Positions 32,391-42,405 of a DNA stretch of 64,000 bases are shown piece by piece; positions within the stretch are counted from its first letter, which is position 1; each line of letters opens with the position of its first letter. The stretch comes from Corynebacterium pseudotuberculosis (GTDB lineage: Bacteria; Actinomycetota; Actinomycetes; Mycobacteriales; Mycobacteriaceae). The stretch lies in contig NZ_CP021251.1 in NCBI RefSeq assembly GCF_002155265.1, forward strand, positions 1,612,001 to 1,676,000. The letters run 5' to 3'. The notes under the pieces are model-generated. The model made no database searches and was not told the origin of the DNA. It saw only the letters and a list, made by a program, of their open reading frames with translations. The position numbers and the translations under genes were made by a program.

Positions 32391-35210
32391 ATGTCTGTAA
32401 AAGCTACGTCTGCGGGTCCACTATCCGAACAACTTGTTGAGGACATACGCTTTCTCGGTGCTCTTTTAGGGGAGGTGATCAAGGAACAAGAAGGAATAGC
32501 AGCCTTTGACCGGGTGGAGGCAGCAAGACAGCTGGCTTTTAAGATTTCTCGTAAGGAATCACAGGTTGAAGACTTAGTGGCATTGCTAAAGGATATTTCA
32601 GCAGCAGATGCGATACCAATCATTAGAGCATTTAGTCATTTCGCGCTACTCGCAAACATGGTGGAGGACTTGCACGATGAGTTGGGCAGACTTCAGCGAC
32701 AGGAAGCCGGTGAACAAGATCCAGATTCAACTTTAGGCGCCACATGGAAAAAGCTGGCGAATGCTGGCATAACAAATGAAAAAGTTTCCAGTTTGCTGAG
32801 TAATTTTCAAGTGGCTCCAGTGCTTACTGCTCACCCTACGGAAACCCGTAGACGCACGATCTTCGATGCTCAAGAGCATATGACTACTCTGCTTAAAAAG
32901 CGTCATGCGATTCTTAGCTCTGAGACAAATGCGCTGACAACTGCACGGCTTGAAGAAAATACTCGTCATATTCGTAGGTGGCTGACCTTAATATGGCAAA
33001 CTGCGCTTATCCGTGTAGCCCGTCCTCGGATTGAAGATGAGGTAGAAGTTGGGTTGCGTTATTATGAGCTCTCTTTACTCACTGCGATCCCTGAGATCAA
33101 TAAGCAAGTGGCTGATCACATCCAGAGAGAATATGGTGTGAACTCCGAAGATGCTTTGCAGTCACTATTGATTAAGCCCGGAAGCTGGATCGGTGGCGAT
33201 CATGACGGTAACCCGTATGTCACTGCAGGAACTCTGCACTACGCGACAACGCGAGCCGCCGAGACTGTTTTAAAGTTTTATGTACGTGAACTGCATCAAC
33301 TTGAACACGAGTTATCGTTATCAGACAGACTCACCGATGTTAGCCCGGATCTGCGTAAGCTTGCAGATCTAGGCCATAATGATGTTCCTTCACGGGTAGA
33401 CGAACCGTATCGTCGTGCCGTCCATGGTGTACGTGGTCGAGTACTTGCCACACTAGCTTCTCGAATCGGCCCAGAAACAGTAGAAGGCTCATGGTATTCC
33501 CGCCATGCTGCGTATACTGCACCTGAGCAACTCGCAGCTGATTTGGACATTATCGATGCTTCTTTGCGGAGAACTCACGATGAGCTCATCGCAGATGATC
33601 GTCTGCTGCGCATACGGACAGCAGTATCGAGCTTTGGTTTCCATCTTTACTCGATGGATCTGCGTCAAAACTCTGAGAGTTACGAGGACGTGCTTACTGA
33701 GCTCTTTGAGCGGGCCCAAGTAACTCCGCACTATCGAAAATTAGATGAGAGCGAAAAAATTAGCGTTTTGATCGCCGAGCTATCCTCGCCAAGGCCTCTC
33801 ATTCCGCGCGATGGCTTGCCGTACAGCGAGTTAACGCAGCGGGAACTCGATATTATTTTTGAGGCAAAGCAAGCCGTGGATGCCTTTGGAACAATGATGA
33901 TTCCACACTCTATTATTTCGATGGCAGAATCTGCGAGCGACATTCTCGAGCCAATGGTCCTACTGAAAGAATTTGGATTAATCAAGATTCAAGAAGGCCA
34001 TCTCACAGGGCATATTGACGTTATACCTCTTTTTGAAACAATCGATGACCTACAAAATGGTGCAAAGATTCTCCAAGATTTGTGGCAGATACCGTTGTAT
34101 CGCAGTTATTTAGAGCAACGAGGCAATCTCCAGGAAGTGATGCTCGGTTATTCCGATTCCAATAAAGATGGTGGCTACCTTGCCGCAAACTGGGCTTTAT
34201 ATGCGGCAGAAACTGACCTTGTAAACATATGTAAGCAACATGGTATTGCTCTGAGGCTTTTCCACGGGCGTGGTGGCACCGTAGGGCGTGGTGGCGGTCC
34301 CTCTTATGAGGCAATTCTCGCTCAGCCACATGGTGCGGTGCAAGGTAGCGTACGCGTCACGGAGCAAGGCGAGATTATCTCGGCAAAATACGGTTCTGCG
34401 GGAGCTGCTCGCCGTAATCTGGAGGCTCTGGCCTCAGCCACATTGGAAGCTTCTTTGCTCAAGATCGATCAAGTAGAAGAACAGTATCCTGAGGCCTATG
34501 AAATTATGGGCGAAATTTCGCGGTTGAGTCAGAAAAAGTATTCGCGGCTTGCTCATGAAGATCCCGGATTCATTGAATATTTCACGTCATCGACGCCTTT
34601 GGAAGAAATAGGGGAGCTCAACATCGGCTCTCGTCCTTCCTCGAGAAAACAGACTAAGAGCATCGATGATTTACGCGCGATTCCCTGGGTGCTTAGTTGG
34701 TCGCAGTCACGTGTCATGCTTCCCGGTTGGTATGGAGTAGGCAGTGCTCTACATGAATGGATAGAGAAGGGGTGCGCGCAGACAGCGGAACTATCTCCGG
34801 ATGAACGTCTCGTGGTTCTGCAAGAGCTTAATTCTTCCTGGCCATTCTTTTCTTCGGTGTTGTCTAATATGGCGCAGGTGATGAGTAAGGCTGAGATGCA
34901 GCTCGCCAAGCTCTACTCAGGGCTAGTAGCAGACCAAGAAGCCGCAAACAGGATATTCTCCGATATCTCTGCTGAATTTGAGCTTACTAAGAAAATGTTC
35001 CTTAAGATTACCGGTTTTTCGGGGCTTCTCGACGACAACCCTATGCTCGCACGATCAGTTCGGTCCCGCTATCCATACTTGCTACCTCTTAATACGCTGC
35101 AACTTGAAATGTTACGTCGGTATCGCAAGGGGGATGATGACCCTAAGGTAGTGCATGGTATTCGTCTGGCTATGAACGGCTTGGCCACCGCGCTGCGAAA
35201 TTCTGGTTAG
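32391..35210 (+). CDS. ppc: Phosphoenolpyruvate carboxylase
   Basis: This 939-aa enzyme carboxylates PEP to oxaloacetate, the main anaplerotic step in corynebacteria. The conserved VLTAHPTETRRR with catalytic His, GGDHDGNPYVT, LGYSDSNKDGGYL and FHGRGGTVGRGGGPS motifs are all present, and the protein ends with LAMNGLATALRNSG, carrying the conserved Asn near the C-terminus. The ATG at 32391 follows GAGGAG by 10 nt; GTG 32373 in frame is an alternative. A TATAAC (32367-32372) could be a local -10. Confidence 0.97.
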   Translation: MSVKATSAGPLSEQLVEDIRFLGALLGEVIKEQEGIAAFDRVEAARQLAFKISRKESQVEDLVALLKDISAADAIPIIRAFSHFALLANMVEDLHDELGRLQRQEAGEQDPDSTLGATWKKLANAGITNEKVSSLLSNFQVAPVLTAHPTETRRRTIFDAQEHMTTLLKKRHAILSSETNALTTARLEENTRHIRRWLTLIWQTALIRVARPRIEDEVEVGLRYYELSLLTAIPEINKQVADHIQREYGVNSEDALQSLLIKPGSWIGGDHDGNPYVTAGTLHYATTRAAETVLKFYVRELHQLEHELSLSDRLTDVSPDLRKLADLGHNDVPSRVDEPYRRAVHGVRGRVLATLASRIGPETVEGSWYSRHAAYTAPEQLAADLDIIDASLRRTHDELIADDRLLRIRTAVSSFGFHLYSMDLRQNSESYEDVLTELFERAQVTPHYRKLDESEKISVLIAELSSPRPLIPRDGLPYSELTQRELDIIFEAKQAVDAFGTMMIPHSIISMAESASDILEPMVLLKEFGLIKIQEGHLTGHIDVIPLFETIDDLQNGAKILQDLWQIPLYRSYLEQRGNLQEVMLGYSDSNKDGGYLAANWALYAAETDLVNICKQHGIALRLFHGRGGTVGRGGGPSYEAILAQPHGAVQGSVRVTEQGEIISAKYGSAGAARRNLEALASATLEASLLKIDQVEEQYPEAYEIMGEISRLSQKKYSRLAHEDPGFIEYFTSSTPLEEIGELNIGSRPSSRKQTKSIDDLRAIPWVLSWSQSRVMLPGWYGVGSALHEWIEKGCAQTAELSPDERLVVLQELNSSWPFFSSVLSNMAQVMSKAEMQLAKLYSGLVADQEAANRIFSDISAEFELTKKMFLKITGFSGLLDDNPMLARSVRSRYPYLLPLNTLQLEMLRRYRKGDDDPKVVHGIRLAMNGLATALRNSG

Positions 35211-35249
35211 CCTTAGCGATTGAAAGTGAGTTCCTGGACTTAAGTGGTG

Positions 35250-35255
35250 TATAGT
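35250..35255 (+). promoter_or_regulatory. Possible secG -10 box
   Basis: TATAGT fits the corynebacterial TANANT -10 pattern and lies 62 nt upstream of secG. No clear -35 was seen. It would give secG a promoter independent of ppc. Confidence 0.45.
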
Positions 35256-35317
35256 TGCCTCGAGAAAAGGAACTCTGGTTCTGATAAAAGTACTTTTGTT
35301 AACAATTAAGGAAAACC

Positions 35318-35554
35318 ATGGCACTTGCACTTCAGATCATTTTGGTCATCTCTTGCGTGCTGATGACCGTGTTCGTGCTGCTACATAAAGGCAAGGGTGG
35401 CGGCCTTTCGAGTCTCTTCGGCGGTGGCGTTCAGTCCAACTTGTCTGGTTCCACTGTGGTGGAAAAGAATCTTGACCGGGTCACTATTTTCATGGGCATC
35501 ATCTGGATCGCCTGCATCGTAGGACTAAATCTGATTCAGGCTTACGCTCGCTGA
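35318..35554 (+). CDS. secG: Preprotein translocase subunit SecG
   Basis: This 78-aa membrane subunit of the SecYEG channel has two transmembrane helices (about 1-20 and 52-75) joined by a loop with HKGKGGGLSSLFGG, the standard SecG signature. The ATG follows TAAGGA. It is placed after ppc, as in other corynebacteria, and faces pgl across a bidirectional terminator. Confidence 0.95.
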   Translation: MALALQIILVISCVLMTVFVLLHKGKGGGLSSLFGGGVQSNLSGSTVVEKNLDRVTIFMGIIWIACIVGLNLIQAYAR

Positions 35555-35571
35555 TAGTGAGATAGCACGAG

Positions 35572-35604
35572 AACGTCGGTAAGCGGTTATTGCTTACCGA
35601 CGTT
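35572..35604. terminator. Bidirectional terminator between secG and pgl
   Basis: AACGTCGGTAAGC (35572-35584) pairs perfectly with GCTTACCGACGTT (35592-35604) around a 7-nt loop, followed by TTCTGTC. It serves the convergent secG (+) and pgl (-). Confidence 0.9.
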
Positions 35605-35624
35605 TCTGTCTGCTCAGAGGCTAT

Positions 35625-36335
35625 TTAAGGGGCAGCATCCTGAGCAACAATAAGCAGCGTTTCTTGCTCGCCCTGTGCACCTGCAGCTGGCCAATCGAGG
35701 GGGTTTGAACCGGCGGCAACATGATAGGCCGCTTCTGCCTTTTCAGCCCCTGCAACAAGTAGCCAAACACGCTGAGCGCGGGTAATCGCTGGGAACGTTA
35801 GAGTTACTCTTTCTGCTGGGGGCTTCGGAGAGTCTGTCACTTGCATGACCAAACGAGTTTGTTCGGCTGCAACCTCAGTATGCGGGAATATCGAGTTGAT
35901 ATGCCCTTCGCCTCCCATACCGAGCAGATGGAGATCGAACCCCTGAGGGGCATAGGTGTTAATTACCTGTGTGTATTCTTTGGCAGAATCAACAGGGGAG
36001 AGCTCTCCTAAACGATACCCATGGATGTTTTCTTCCGGGATATCAATGCGGTCCAACAGCGCTTGACGCGCCTGGCCCTCGTTAGACTCAGGATCAGTGA
36101 CTGGGACATGACGTTCATCTCCAAAAAAAACATGAACTCGTGACCAATCGATGGGGGCGTCGACAAGCTTCTCTAGCGTTCGGATTCCTGCGCCACCGCC
36201 AGTGAGGACGATGCGTGCTGTGCCATCGCCGGTAATACCGCCGGTTTCTCTAACAGACTGGCACAAGGTCACGATCTTTTCAGCTGCTGTTGATGCGACT
36301 GCGTCGAGATCAGATACTGGGCAAACAGTAACCAT
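35625..36335 (-). CDS. pgl: 6-phosphogluconolactonase
   Basis: This 236-aa DevB-type lactonase hydrolyses 6-phosphogluconolactone from Zwf. VLTGGGAGIRTLEKL, VHVFFGDERHVP and LHLLGMGGEGHINSIFP are the family motifs with the active-site His. The ATG at 36335 follows AAGGGAAA on the minus strand. It is the last gene of the tkt-tal-zwf-opcA-pgl cluster, 18 nt after opcA. Confidence 0.95.
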   Translation of the reverse strand: MVTVCPVSDLDAVASTAAEKIVTLCQSVRETGGITGDGTARIVLTGGGAGIRTLEKLVDAPIDWSRVHVFFGDERHVPVTDPESNEGQARQALLDRIDIPEENIHGYRLGELSPVDSAKEYTQVINTYAPQGFDLHLLGMGGEGHINSIFPHTEVAAEQTRLVMQVTDSPKPPAERVTLTFPAITRAQRVWLLVAGAEKAEAAYHVAAGSNPLDWPAAGAQGEQETLLIVAQDAAP

Positions 36336-36353
36336 GAGGTTTCCCTTGTTAGT

Positions 36354-37313
36354 TTAGATGGTAGGGTAGCTGATTCTGCTGAGACCGCGAAGCGCTCGTG
36401 CGTATGCTACATCGGGATCGAGGTGCCTTAGTTCTTCGGCGAGGCAATCTGCTTGACTACGACGGTTGATCGCAACAAGGGCTACCTCACGTCCTGGGAC
36501 CGTAACAGAAAGCGTTTGCTCGTCTTCAAGAGCTTCCACTATGACAGTGCCAGATGGGCGTTCAAGTTCTATCCTTCGGACCGGGATTTCCGAAAAACCG
36601 TTGGCGTCAAAGGGAACAGACTCGCCTTCAGTACTAAATCGCTGGACCGAAACTCCAAGGCGCTCAGAAAGCCAACCGGCGGCAAGATCGACGCTAGGAC
36701 AATCAGACTCTCCGTATAGTCGCACACTGCGGATTGGCTCATGAGGGGGCTGGTCCAGCGTTGACGCAAGAACTCCGCGCCACGGTGTCAAACGAGCCCA
36801 GGATACGTCCGAGTCTCCTGGAGCGTAGTGGTTACGGCGGTTATAGAGGGCATCAACGGGAGGATCATAATGAGCGTCGGTGATCCTGCGTTGCGCAATC
36901 TTCCCGATCGGATCTTCGCTTGGATTAATAGGCGCTGAGGTAGGCCACCATGCAACGATCGGAGTATCCGGAAGCAAAAGGGGCGTAACCACGTGTACAA
37001 GGTGCTTGGCCACGCGCCCGCGGAGCTTGATCAGGATTATTTCTGAGGCTCCGGCGTCGCCGCCGATACGAACCTCTGCGTCAACCTGAGAATCGCCTTC
37101 TACTGAGCCGGTGATTAATACAATGACACGGGAAGGATGTTCCCCAGAAGAATCGTGGGTAGCATTTGTGATCGCCGTAATGTCGTCCGATTCTTTTGCC
37201 ACCACGATGAGCGTTAATACTCTGCTAGTAGTGACTTGTCCGCCTTTATCGCGGAGGCGGACGAGAGCCTTGGAGATCTCGCGCGTATCGGTATCAGGAA
37301 GTTCAAAGATCAC
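36354..37313 (-). CDS. opcA: OpcA, glucose-6-phosphate dehydrogenase assembly protein
   Basis: This 319-aa OpcA is needed for assembly or activity of Zwf in cyanobacteria and corynebacteria. DAEVRIGGDAGASEIILI and LLPDTPIVAWWPTSAP are conserved. The GTG start is at 37313. It sits between zwf and pgl, the normal actinobacterial order, 62 bp after zwf. It has no known catalytic motif. Confidence 0.95.
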   Translation of the reverse strand: MIFELPDTDTREISKALVRLRDKGGQVTTSRVLTLIVVAKESDDITAITNATHDSSGEHPSRVIVLITGSVEGDSQVDAEVRIGGDAGASEIILIKLRGRVAKHLVHVVTPLLLPDTPIVAWWPTSAPINPSEDPIGKIAQRRITDAHYDPPVDALYNRRNHYAPGDSDVSWARLTPWRGVLASTLDQPPHEPIRSVRLYGESDCPSVDLAAGWLSERLGVSVQRFSTEGESVPFDANGFSEIPVRRIELERPSGTVIVEALEDEQTLSVTVPGREVALVAINRRSQADCLAEELRHLDPDVAYARALRGLSRISYPTI

Positions 37314-37375
37314 TTCAGCGTCTCTTTTCTAAAAAGGAAATGTGTACACAGGAAAGGGAATACAACTGACACTGG

Positions 37376-38983
37376 TTAAGGGCGACGCCACGCTCGATTT
37401 ACTCGCTCTAGCATTCTGTCTGCTGAAGCCGGGCCCCATGTTCCCGCAGAATACTCCTCTGGTTGTCCTCGTTCTGCCCAAAAATTAAGAATGGGGTCCA
37501 AGATATTCCAGCTGAGCTCAACCTCTTCATTTGTTGGGAAAAGGCTGGCCTCATCGAGGAGAGCATCTAGTATCAAACGCTCGTATGCCTCGGGAGATTC
37601 TTCAGTGAACGCTTCTGAATAGGAGAAATCCATATTCACATCGCGGACTTCCATTGCTGAACCCGGAACTTTAGAGCCAAATCGCATCAACATGCCTTCA
37701 TCAGGTTGGACGCGAATAACCACAACGTTTTGTCCCTGGGAGTGCCGTGTTCCTTCGCTGAAAGGCTGGTGCGGAGCATCTTTGAAGACCAACGCAATTT
37801 CAGTGACACGTCGACCTAAACGCTTGCCGGTGCGTAGATAGAATGGCACGCCGGCCCAACGCCGAGAATTAATTTCCAGGGTACAAGCTGCGTACGTTTC
37901 TGTAGTCGATTGTGGATCAAAACCATCTTCTTCGCGTAGCCCCTTGACTAGCTCGGAGCCCTGCCACCCTTTAGCATATTGACCACGAGCGGTTGTCTTA
38001 GCAAATGGTCCAACAGGACGCGTTGCGCGTAAGACCTTGATTTTTTCTGCCTGCAGCTGCTCTGGCGTGAAATCAATGGGTTCTTCCATTGCTACGAGGG
38101 CGAGAAGCTGAATCAGGTGATTCTGGATGACGTCGCGGGCTGCACCGATGCCGTCGTAATATCCAGCACGCCCACCCAACCCGATGTCTTCTGCCATCGT
38201 AATCTGCACATGATCCACATAATGCGAATTCCACAATGGGTCGAAAAGCTGGTTTGCAAAGCGGAGCGCCAAAATGTTCTGGACAGTCTCTTTTCCCAAA
38301 TAGTGATCGATGCGGAATACCGATTTTTCTGGGAATACTGAGTTAATTAAGGTATTGAGTTTGCGCGCTGACTCTTGATCGTGTCCGAATGGTTTTTCTA
38401 CGATTACTCGGCGCCATGAATTTCCCTCAGCTTGAGCCATACCGGAGCGTTGCAGCTGGTGACACACATCGGAGAAATAATCTGGTGGTACAGACAAATA
38501 GTATGCCCAGTTCCCGGCAGTGCCTTGCTCTTTATCCAAACGGCTTAGGAGAGCAGCGAGGTCATCAAAAGCTTGATCATCGTCAAAATTTCCCCGAGCA
38601 AAATGAATTCCCTCGGCTAACCTGGACCAAACATTTTCACGAAACTCCGTACGTGCGCCGACTTTTACTGCTTCATGTACGTAGTCTTCAAAATCTTGTT
38701 TAGACCACTCTCGGCGGCCATAACCTACCAAGGCAAAACCTGCCGGTAGTAGGCCTCGGTTAGCAAGATCATAAATTGCGGGAAGAAGTTTTTTCCGCGC
38801 CAAGTCTCCAGTTACCCCGAAAATAACCATACCGCTTGGCCCAGCAATCCGTGGAAGACGTTTGTCCTCAGAATCACGAAGCGGATTAACCCAATGATTC
38901 ACCGCAGTAGGGGCCTCGGTTTGGTTTTGGTTTTCGGTTATGCCGAAGCCAGTAGTGTCTTCTGAAGTCACAGGTTCATTCAC
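37376..38983 (-). CDS. zwf: Glucose-6-phosphate 1-dehydrogenase
   Basis: This 535-aa enzyme oxidises G6P to 6-phosphogluconolactone with NADP. The dinucleotide loop FGVTGDLARKKLLPA is at about 54-68, and the active-site RIDHYLGKETVQNI with catalytic His is intact. The ATG at 38983 follows AGGAA by 5 nt; the first ~35 residues are poorly conserved and Asn/Glu/Thr rich. A 17-bp perfect hairpin separates it from tal, so zwf-opcA-pgl may have its own promoter in 38984-39064. Confidence 0.96.
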   Translation of the reverse strand: MNEPVTSEDTTGFGITENQNQTEAPTAVNHWVNPLRDSEDKRLPRIAGPSGMVIFGVTGDLARKKLLPAIYDLANRGLLPAGFALVGYGRREWSKQDFEDYVHEAVKVGARTEFRENVWSRLAEGIHFARGNFDDDQAFDDLAALLSRLDKEQGTAGNWAYYLSVPPDYFSDVCHQLQRSGMAQAEGNSWRRVIVEKPFGHDQESARKLNTLINSVFPEKSVFRIDHYLGKETVQNILALRFANQLFDPLWNSHYVDHVQITMAEDIGLGGRAGYYDGIGAARDVIQNHLIQLLALVAMEEPIDFTPEQLQAEKIKVLRATRPVGPFAKTTARGQYAKGWQGSELVKGLREEDGFDPQSTTETYAACTLEINSRRWAGVPFYLRTGKRLGRRVTEIALVFKDAPHQPFSEGTRHSQGQNVVVIRVQPDEGMLMRFGSKVPGSAMEVRDVNMDFSYSEAFTEESPEAYERLILDALLDEASLFPTNEEVELSWNILDPILNFWAERGQPEEYSAGTWGPASADRMLERVNRAWRRP

Positions 38984-39064
38984 GTTCCTAGATTCTACCT
39001 ACAAAGTAATTATTGCCATATAGTCTGTGGCGTAGGCAGCCAAAACAAAGCTTTAATGACTTAA

Positions 39065-39102
39065 AACTTATAACGTGGGATGAGTATCCCACGTTATAAG
39101 TT
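39065..39102 (-). terminator. Very strong hairpin between tal and zwf
   Basis: A perfect 17-bp inverted repeat (39065-39081 and 39086-39102) has a 4-nt GAGT loop, and TTTT occurs at the end of the minus-strand transcript arm. It lies 10 nt past the tal stop codon. It should terminate most tkt-tal transcripts. Confidence 0.88.
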
Positions 39103-39112
39103 AGATGATGAC

Positions 39113-40195
39113 TTAGCTCAAACGAGCCTGCATAGAGTCGAGTAGCTCATTCCACGCTGCAACAAACTTATCAACGCCTTCTTGCTCAAGAACTGCAAAA
39201 ACATCCTCGAAATCGATGCCGGCTTGAGAAATAGCAGAGAATGTCTCTTCAGCCTCCGCCGCGGTATCAGTCAATGCGTCACTCACGTTATCGTTGGAGC
39301 CTAAGACTGCATCGATCGTTGCTTCTGGCATAGTGTTGACGGTATCCGGACCTGCAAGTTCTGTGACATATAGCGTAGGGGAGTAATCGGGGTTCTTTAC
39401 TCCAGTGGATGCCCAGAGCGGACGCTGAATATTTGCATTTTCAGGGAGTTCTGAAGCGGAAAAAAGTTCTTTGAAAACTGCGTAAGCACGACGTGCGTTG
39501 GCTACACCAGCTTTGCCTCGCAGAGCCAAAGCCTCATCCGTTCCGATGGCTTCCAGTCGTTTATCTACTTCTGAGTCCAGACGTGACACGAAGAAAGAGG
39601 CCACAGAATAGATGGTGGATACGTCCAGGCCATTATCTGCTGCTCGGTTGATGCCCTCCATATAAGCAGCGATAACTTCTCGGTATCGAGCTACAGAGAA
39701 AATGAGGGTTACGTTAACACTGATACCTTCTGCGAGTGCGTCAGCTATAGCAGGTAAAGAACCTGCAGTTGCTGGAATTTTGATCATGACATTGGGACGG
39801 TCTACCTGTTTCCACAACTCGCGTGCTTGTGCGAGAGTAGCCTCGCGGTCATCAGAAATACGGGGGTCTACTTCAATACTTACTCTTCCATCAGCACCGT
39901 GAGAGGACTTGTAGACATCAGCAAAAATATCGCATGCTTGCTGGACGTCCTGGATACTCATTGCATAGACGGCTTCGTCGACTCCAACAGCATGAGCTTT
40001 AAGGTCCGCGATCTGTGAATCATAAGCAGTGCCTTTACTCATTGCTGCAGCAAAGATTGCTGGGTTAGTTGTTACCCCAACGATGGACTTGGTGGTGATG
40101 AGCTCGGAAAGGTTGCCAGAGGTAATACGTTCACGTGAAAGATCATCTAGCCATGTAGAAGTTCCTGCTTGTGCGAGTGCATCGATTGCATTCAT
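39113..40195 (-). CDS. tal: Transaldolase
   Basis: This 360-aa transaldolase exchanges dihydroxyacetone units in the non-oxidative pentose phosphate pathway. [16 protein letters not shown] and [11 protein letters not shown] (with the Schiff-base Lys) are the signature motifs, and [14 protein letters not shown] follows. The ATG at 40195 gives the length and N-terminus expected for corynebacterial Tal; an in-frame TTG at 40207 is less likely. It lies downstream of tkt. Confidence 0.96.
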   Translation of the reverse strand: MNAIDALAQAGTSTWLDDLSRERITSGNLSELITTKSIVGVTTNPAIFAAAMSKGTAYDSQIADLKAHAVGVDEAVYAMSIQDVQQACDIFADVYKSSHGADGRVSIEVDPRISDDREATLAQARELWKQVDRPNVMIKIPATAGSLPAIADALAEGISVNVTLIFSVARYREVIAAYMEGINRAADNGLDVSTIYSVASFFVSRLDSEVDKRLEAIGTDEALALRGKAGVANARRAYAVFKELFSASELPENANIQRPLWASTGVKNPDYSPTLYVTELAGPDTVNTMPEATIDAVLGSNDNVSDALTDTAAEAEETFSAISQAGIDFEDVFAVLEQEGVDKFVAAWNELLDSMQARLS

Positions 40196-40238
40196 ATTAA
40201 GTACCAATTCTTTATAAAAGTGGGCTTGAGAAGGAGCA

Positions 40239-40278
40239 TGTAGGCCGCATACGACCTCACAGATGTATGCGGCCTACA
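40239..40278 (-). other. 14-bp hairpin between tkt and tal
   Basis: TGTAGGCCGCATAC (40239-40252) pairs perfectly with GTATGCGGCCTACA (40265-40278) around a 12-nt loop. No U-tract follows in the transcribed direction. It may be a 3'-end stabiliser, processing site or partial terminator after tkt. Confidence 0.6.
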
Positions 40279-40311
40279 CAGTAATCCAGTTAGGTTTTGA
40301 TGAGCCTAACT

Positions 40312-42405
40312 CTAGGCGTTCAAGGAATCGTGTGCGGCTGAGACGACCGCATCAGTAGTGATACCGAATTCTTCAAAGAGCTTTTCATAAGGCGCGGATG
40401 CACCGAAATGTTCAAGAGAAACTGCGCGTCCTCGAGTACCAAGGTGCCTATACCAGGACAAGGCAAGGCCGGCTTCTACAGAGACACGAGCAGTGACTTC
40501 AGGTGGCAAAATAGATTCCTGATAGTCACGGTCTTGTTCCTCGAACCAATCCAGACAAGGAACGGATACCACTCGAGCGGCAATTCCTTCTTTTTCTAGA
40601 CGTTGGGCAGCTTCAACTGCGAGTTGTACCTCAGAGCCACTGGCCATCAAAATAACGTCAGGAGTAGTCTTGGATCCTTCCACGAGGATATAAGCACCGC
40701 GTTGTACTCCTTCACGTGCCTTCTCCTTGGTGCCTTCCAAAACTGGAACATTTTGTCGAGTTAGAGCAAGGCCTTTAGGGCCTTCCTTATACATCAGTGC
40801 AGCTCGCCATGCTGCCGCCGTCTCATTCGCATCGGCAGGGCGCAGCATAGAGACGCCAGGAATCGCACGGAGTGCAGCCATCTGTTCTACAGGCTGATGC
40901 GTGGGGCCATCTTCTCCTAGGCCGATGGAATCGTGGGTCCATACATAATAGGCATCGGTGCCCATGAGAGCCGCGAGACGTACGGCTGGACGCATGTAAT
41001 CGGAGAAAATAAGGAAAGTTCCGGCGTACGGTCGTGTAGGGCCGTGAAGTGAGATTCCGTTGACAATTGCACCCATAGCGTGCTCTCGGATGCCAAAGTG
41101 TAGGTTACGGCCATAAGGATCAGTTGACCACGTGTCAGTAGTGATAGAAGCGGGACCGAAAGATGGCTGGCCTTTGATCACCGTGTTATTGGACCCCGCT
41201 AGGTCCGCTGAGCCACCCCATAGCTCAGGCATGGTCTTGCCCAGGGCCTGAAGCGTAGCCTCGGAAGCCTTGCGGGTAGCAACTCCCTTGTCATCTGGTT
41301 CCCAGGTGGGGAGTTCAGCGTCGAAGCCTTCAGGAAGTTCCCGACGCGAAAGACGATCGAACAAGGCCTTGTTTTCCGGGTTAGCGGCGGCCCAGGCGTC
41401 AAACTTTTCCTGCCAAGCTACGCGAATGTCTGCACTGCGAGCAGCAAGTTTACGGGTGTGTGCTATCACGCTCTCAGCGACGTCGAAGGATTTTTTAGGA
41501 TCAAAACCTAAGACTTTCTTGGTCGCAGCGACTTCATCCTCACCTAAAGCTGCACCGTGGACAGCTCCACTGTTCATCTTTGTTGGAGCGGGATAACCGA
41601 TTACAGTGCGCAGACGGATGAACGTGGGACGCGTGGTATCTGCTTTGGCTTCCTCTACAGCTTTTTCGATGGAGGCGATATCTTCGCCGCCTTCGATTTC
41701 AATAACCTGCCAGTTATAAGCCCGGTAGCGTTCCACAACGTTTTCGTTGAAAGCGATTTCGGTGTCTTTTTCAATAGAGATGTGGTTGTCATCCCAGAAA
41801 ACAATGAGATTGCCCAGCTGTTGGGTTCCTGCTAATGAACTGGCTTCTGCAGTCACACCTTCCTGCAGGTCGCCATCGGAGGCGATGACATATACGTAGT
41901 GATCAAAAGGCGAGGTGCCAGCTTCTGCTTGCGGATCAAATAGACCTCGTTCGCGTCGAGAAGCCATAGCCATGCCAACAGCAGATGCTAAGCCTTGCCC
42001 CAGCGGACCGGTGGTAATTTCTACCCCTTTTGTATGCCGATATTCTGGGTGGCCAGGGGTAAGAGCACCCCAGGTGCGTAAGGCTTTCAGATCATCTAAC
42101 TCTAGGCCAAAACCGCCTAGATACAGCTGGACATATTGAGTAAGAGAGCTGTGTCCGCAGGACAAGACAAAACGGTCACGACCCGTCCATTCGGTATCGG
42201 CGGGATCATGATGCATGATGCGCTGATAGAGGGTGTATGCCAGAGGCGCCAAGCTCATAGCGGTTCCGGGGTGGCCCGATCCACACTTTTGGACAGCATC
42301 TGCCGCGAGCACACGTGCGGTATCGACCGCCAAAGTATCTACCTCAGACCAATCGGCAGGGTAGCGGGGAGTTGTCAAAGCCTTGAGCTCTGGAGACAAA
42401 GTCAC
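40312..42405 (-). CDS. tkt: Transketolase
   Basis: This 697-aa thiamine-diphosphate enzyme moves two-carbon units between sugar phosphates. GSGHPGTAMSLAPLAY (cofactor/substrate His), the ThDP motif VIASDGDLQEGVTAEASS and the pyrimidine-domain FLIFSDYMRPAVRLAALMG are intact. The GTG start at 42405 follows GGACGG on the minus strand. It is the promoter-proximal gene of the pentose phosphate cluster, divergent from ctaB. Confidence 0.97.
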   Translation of the reverse strand: MTLSPELKALTTPRYPADWSEVDTLAVDTARVLAADAVQKCGSGHPGTAMSLAPLAYTLYQRIMHHDPADTEWTGRDRFVLSCGHSSLTQYVQLYLGGFGLELDDLKALRTWGALTPGHPEYRHTKGVEITTGPLGQGLASAVGMAMASRRERGLFDPQAEAGTSPFDHYVYVIASDGDLQEGVTAEASSLAGTQQLGNLIVFWDDNHISIEKDTEIAFNENVVERYRAYNWQVIEIEGGEDIASIEKAVEEAKADTTRPTFIRLRTVIGYPAPTKMNSGAVHGAALGEDEVAATKKVLGFDPKKSFDVAESVIAHTRKLAARSADIRVAWQEKFDAWAAANPENKALFDRLSRRELPEGFDAELPTWEPDDKGVATRKASEATLQALGKTMPELWGGSADLAGSNNTVIKGQPSFGPASITTDTWSTDPYGRNLHFGIREHAMGAIVNGISLHGPTRPYAGTFLIFSDYMRPAVRLAALMGTDAYYVWTHDSIGLGEDGPTHQPVEQMAALRAIPGVSMLRPADANETAAAWRAALMYKEGPKGLALTRQNVPVLEGTKEKAREGVQRGAYILVEGSKTTPDVILMASGSEVQLAVEAAQRLEKEGIAARVVSVPCLDWFEEQDRDYQESILPPEVTARVSVEAGLALSWYRHLGTRGRAVSLEHFGASAPYEKLFEEFGITTDAVVSAAHDSLNA

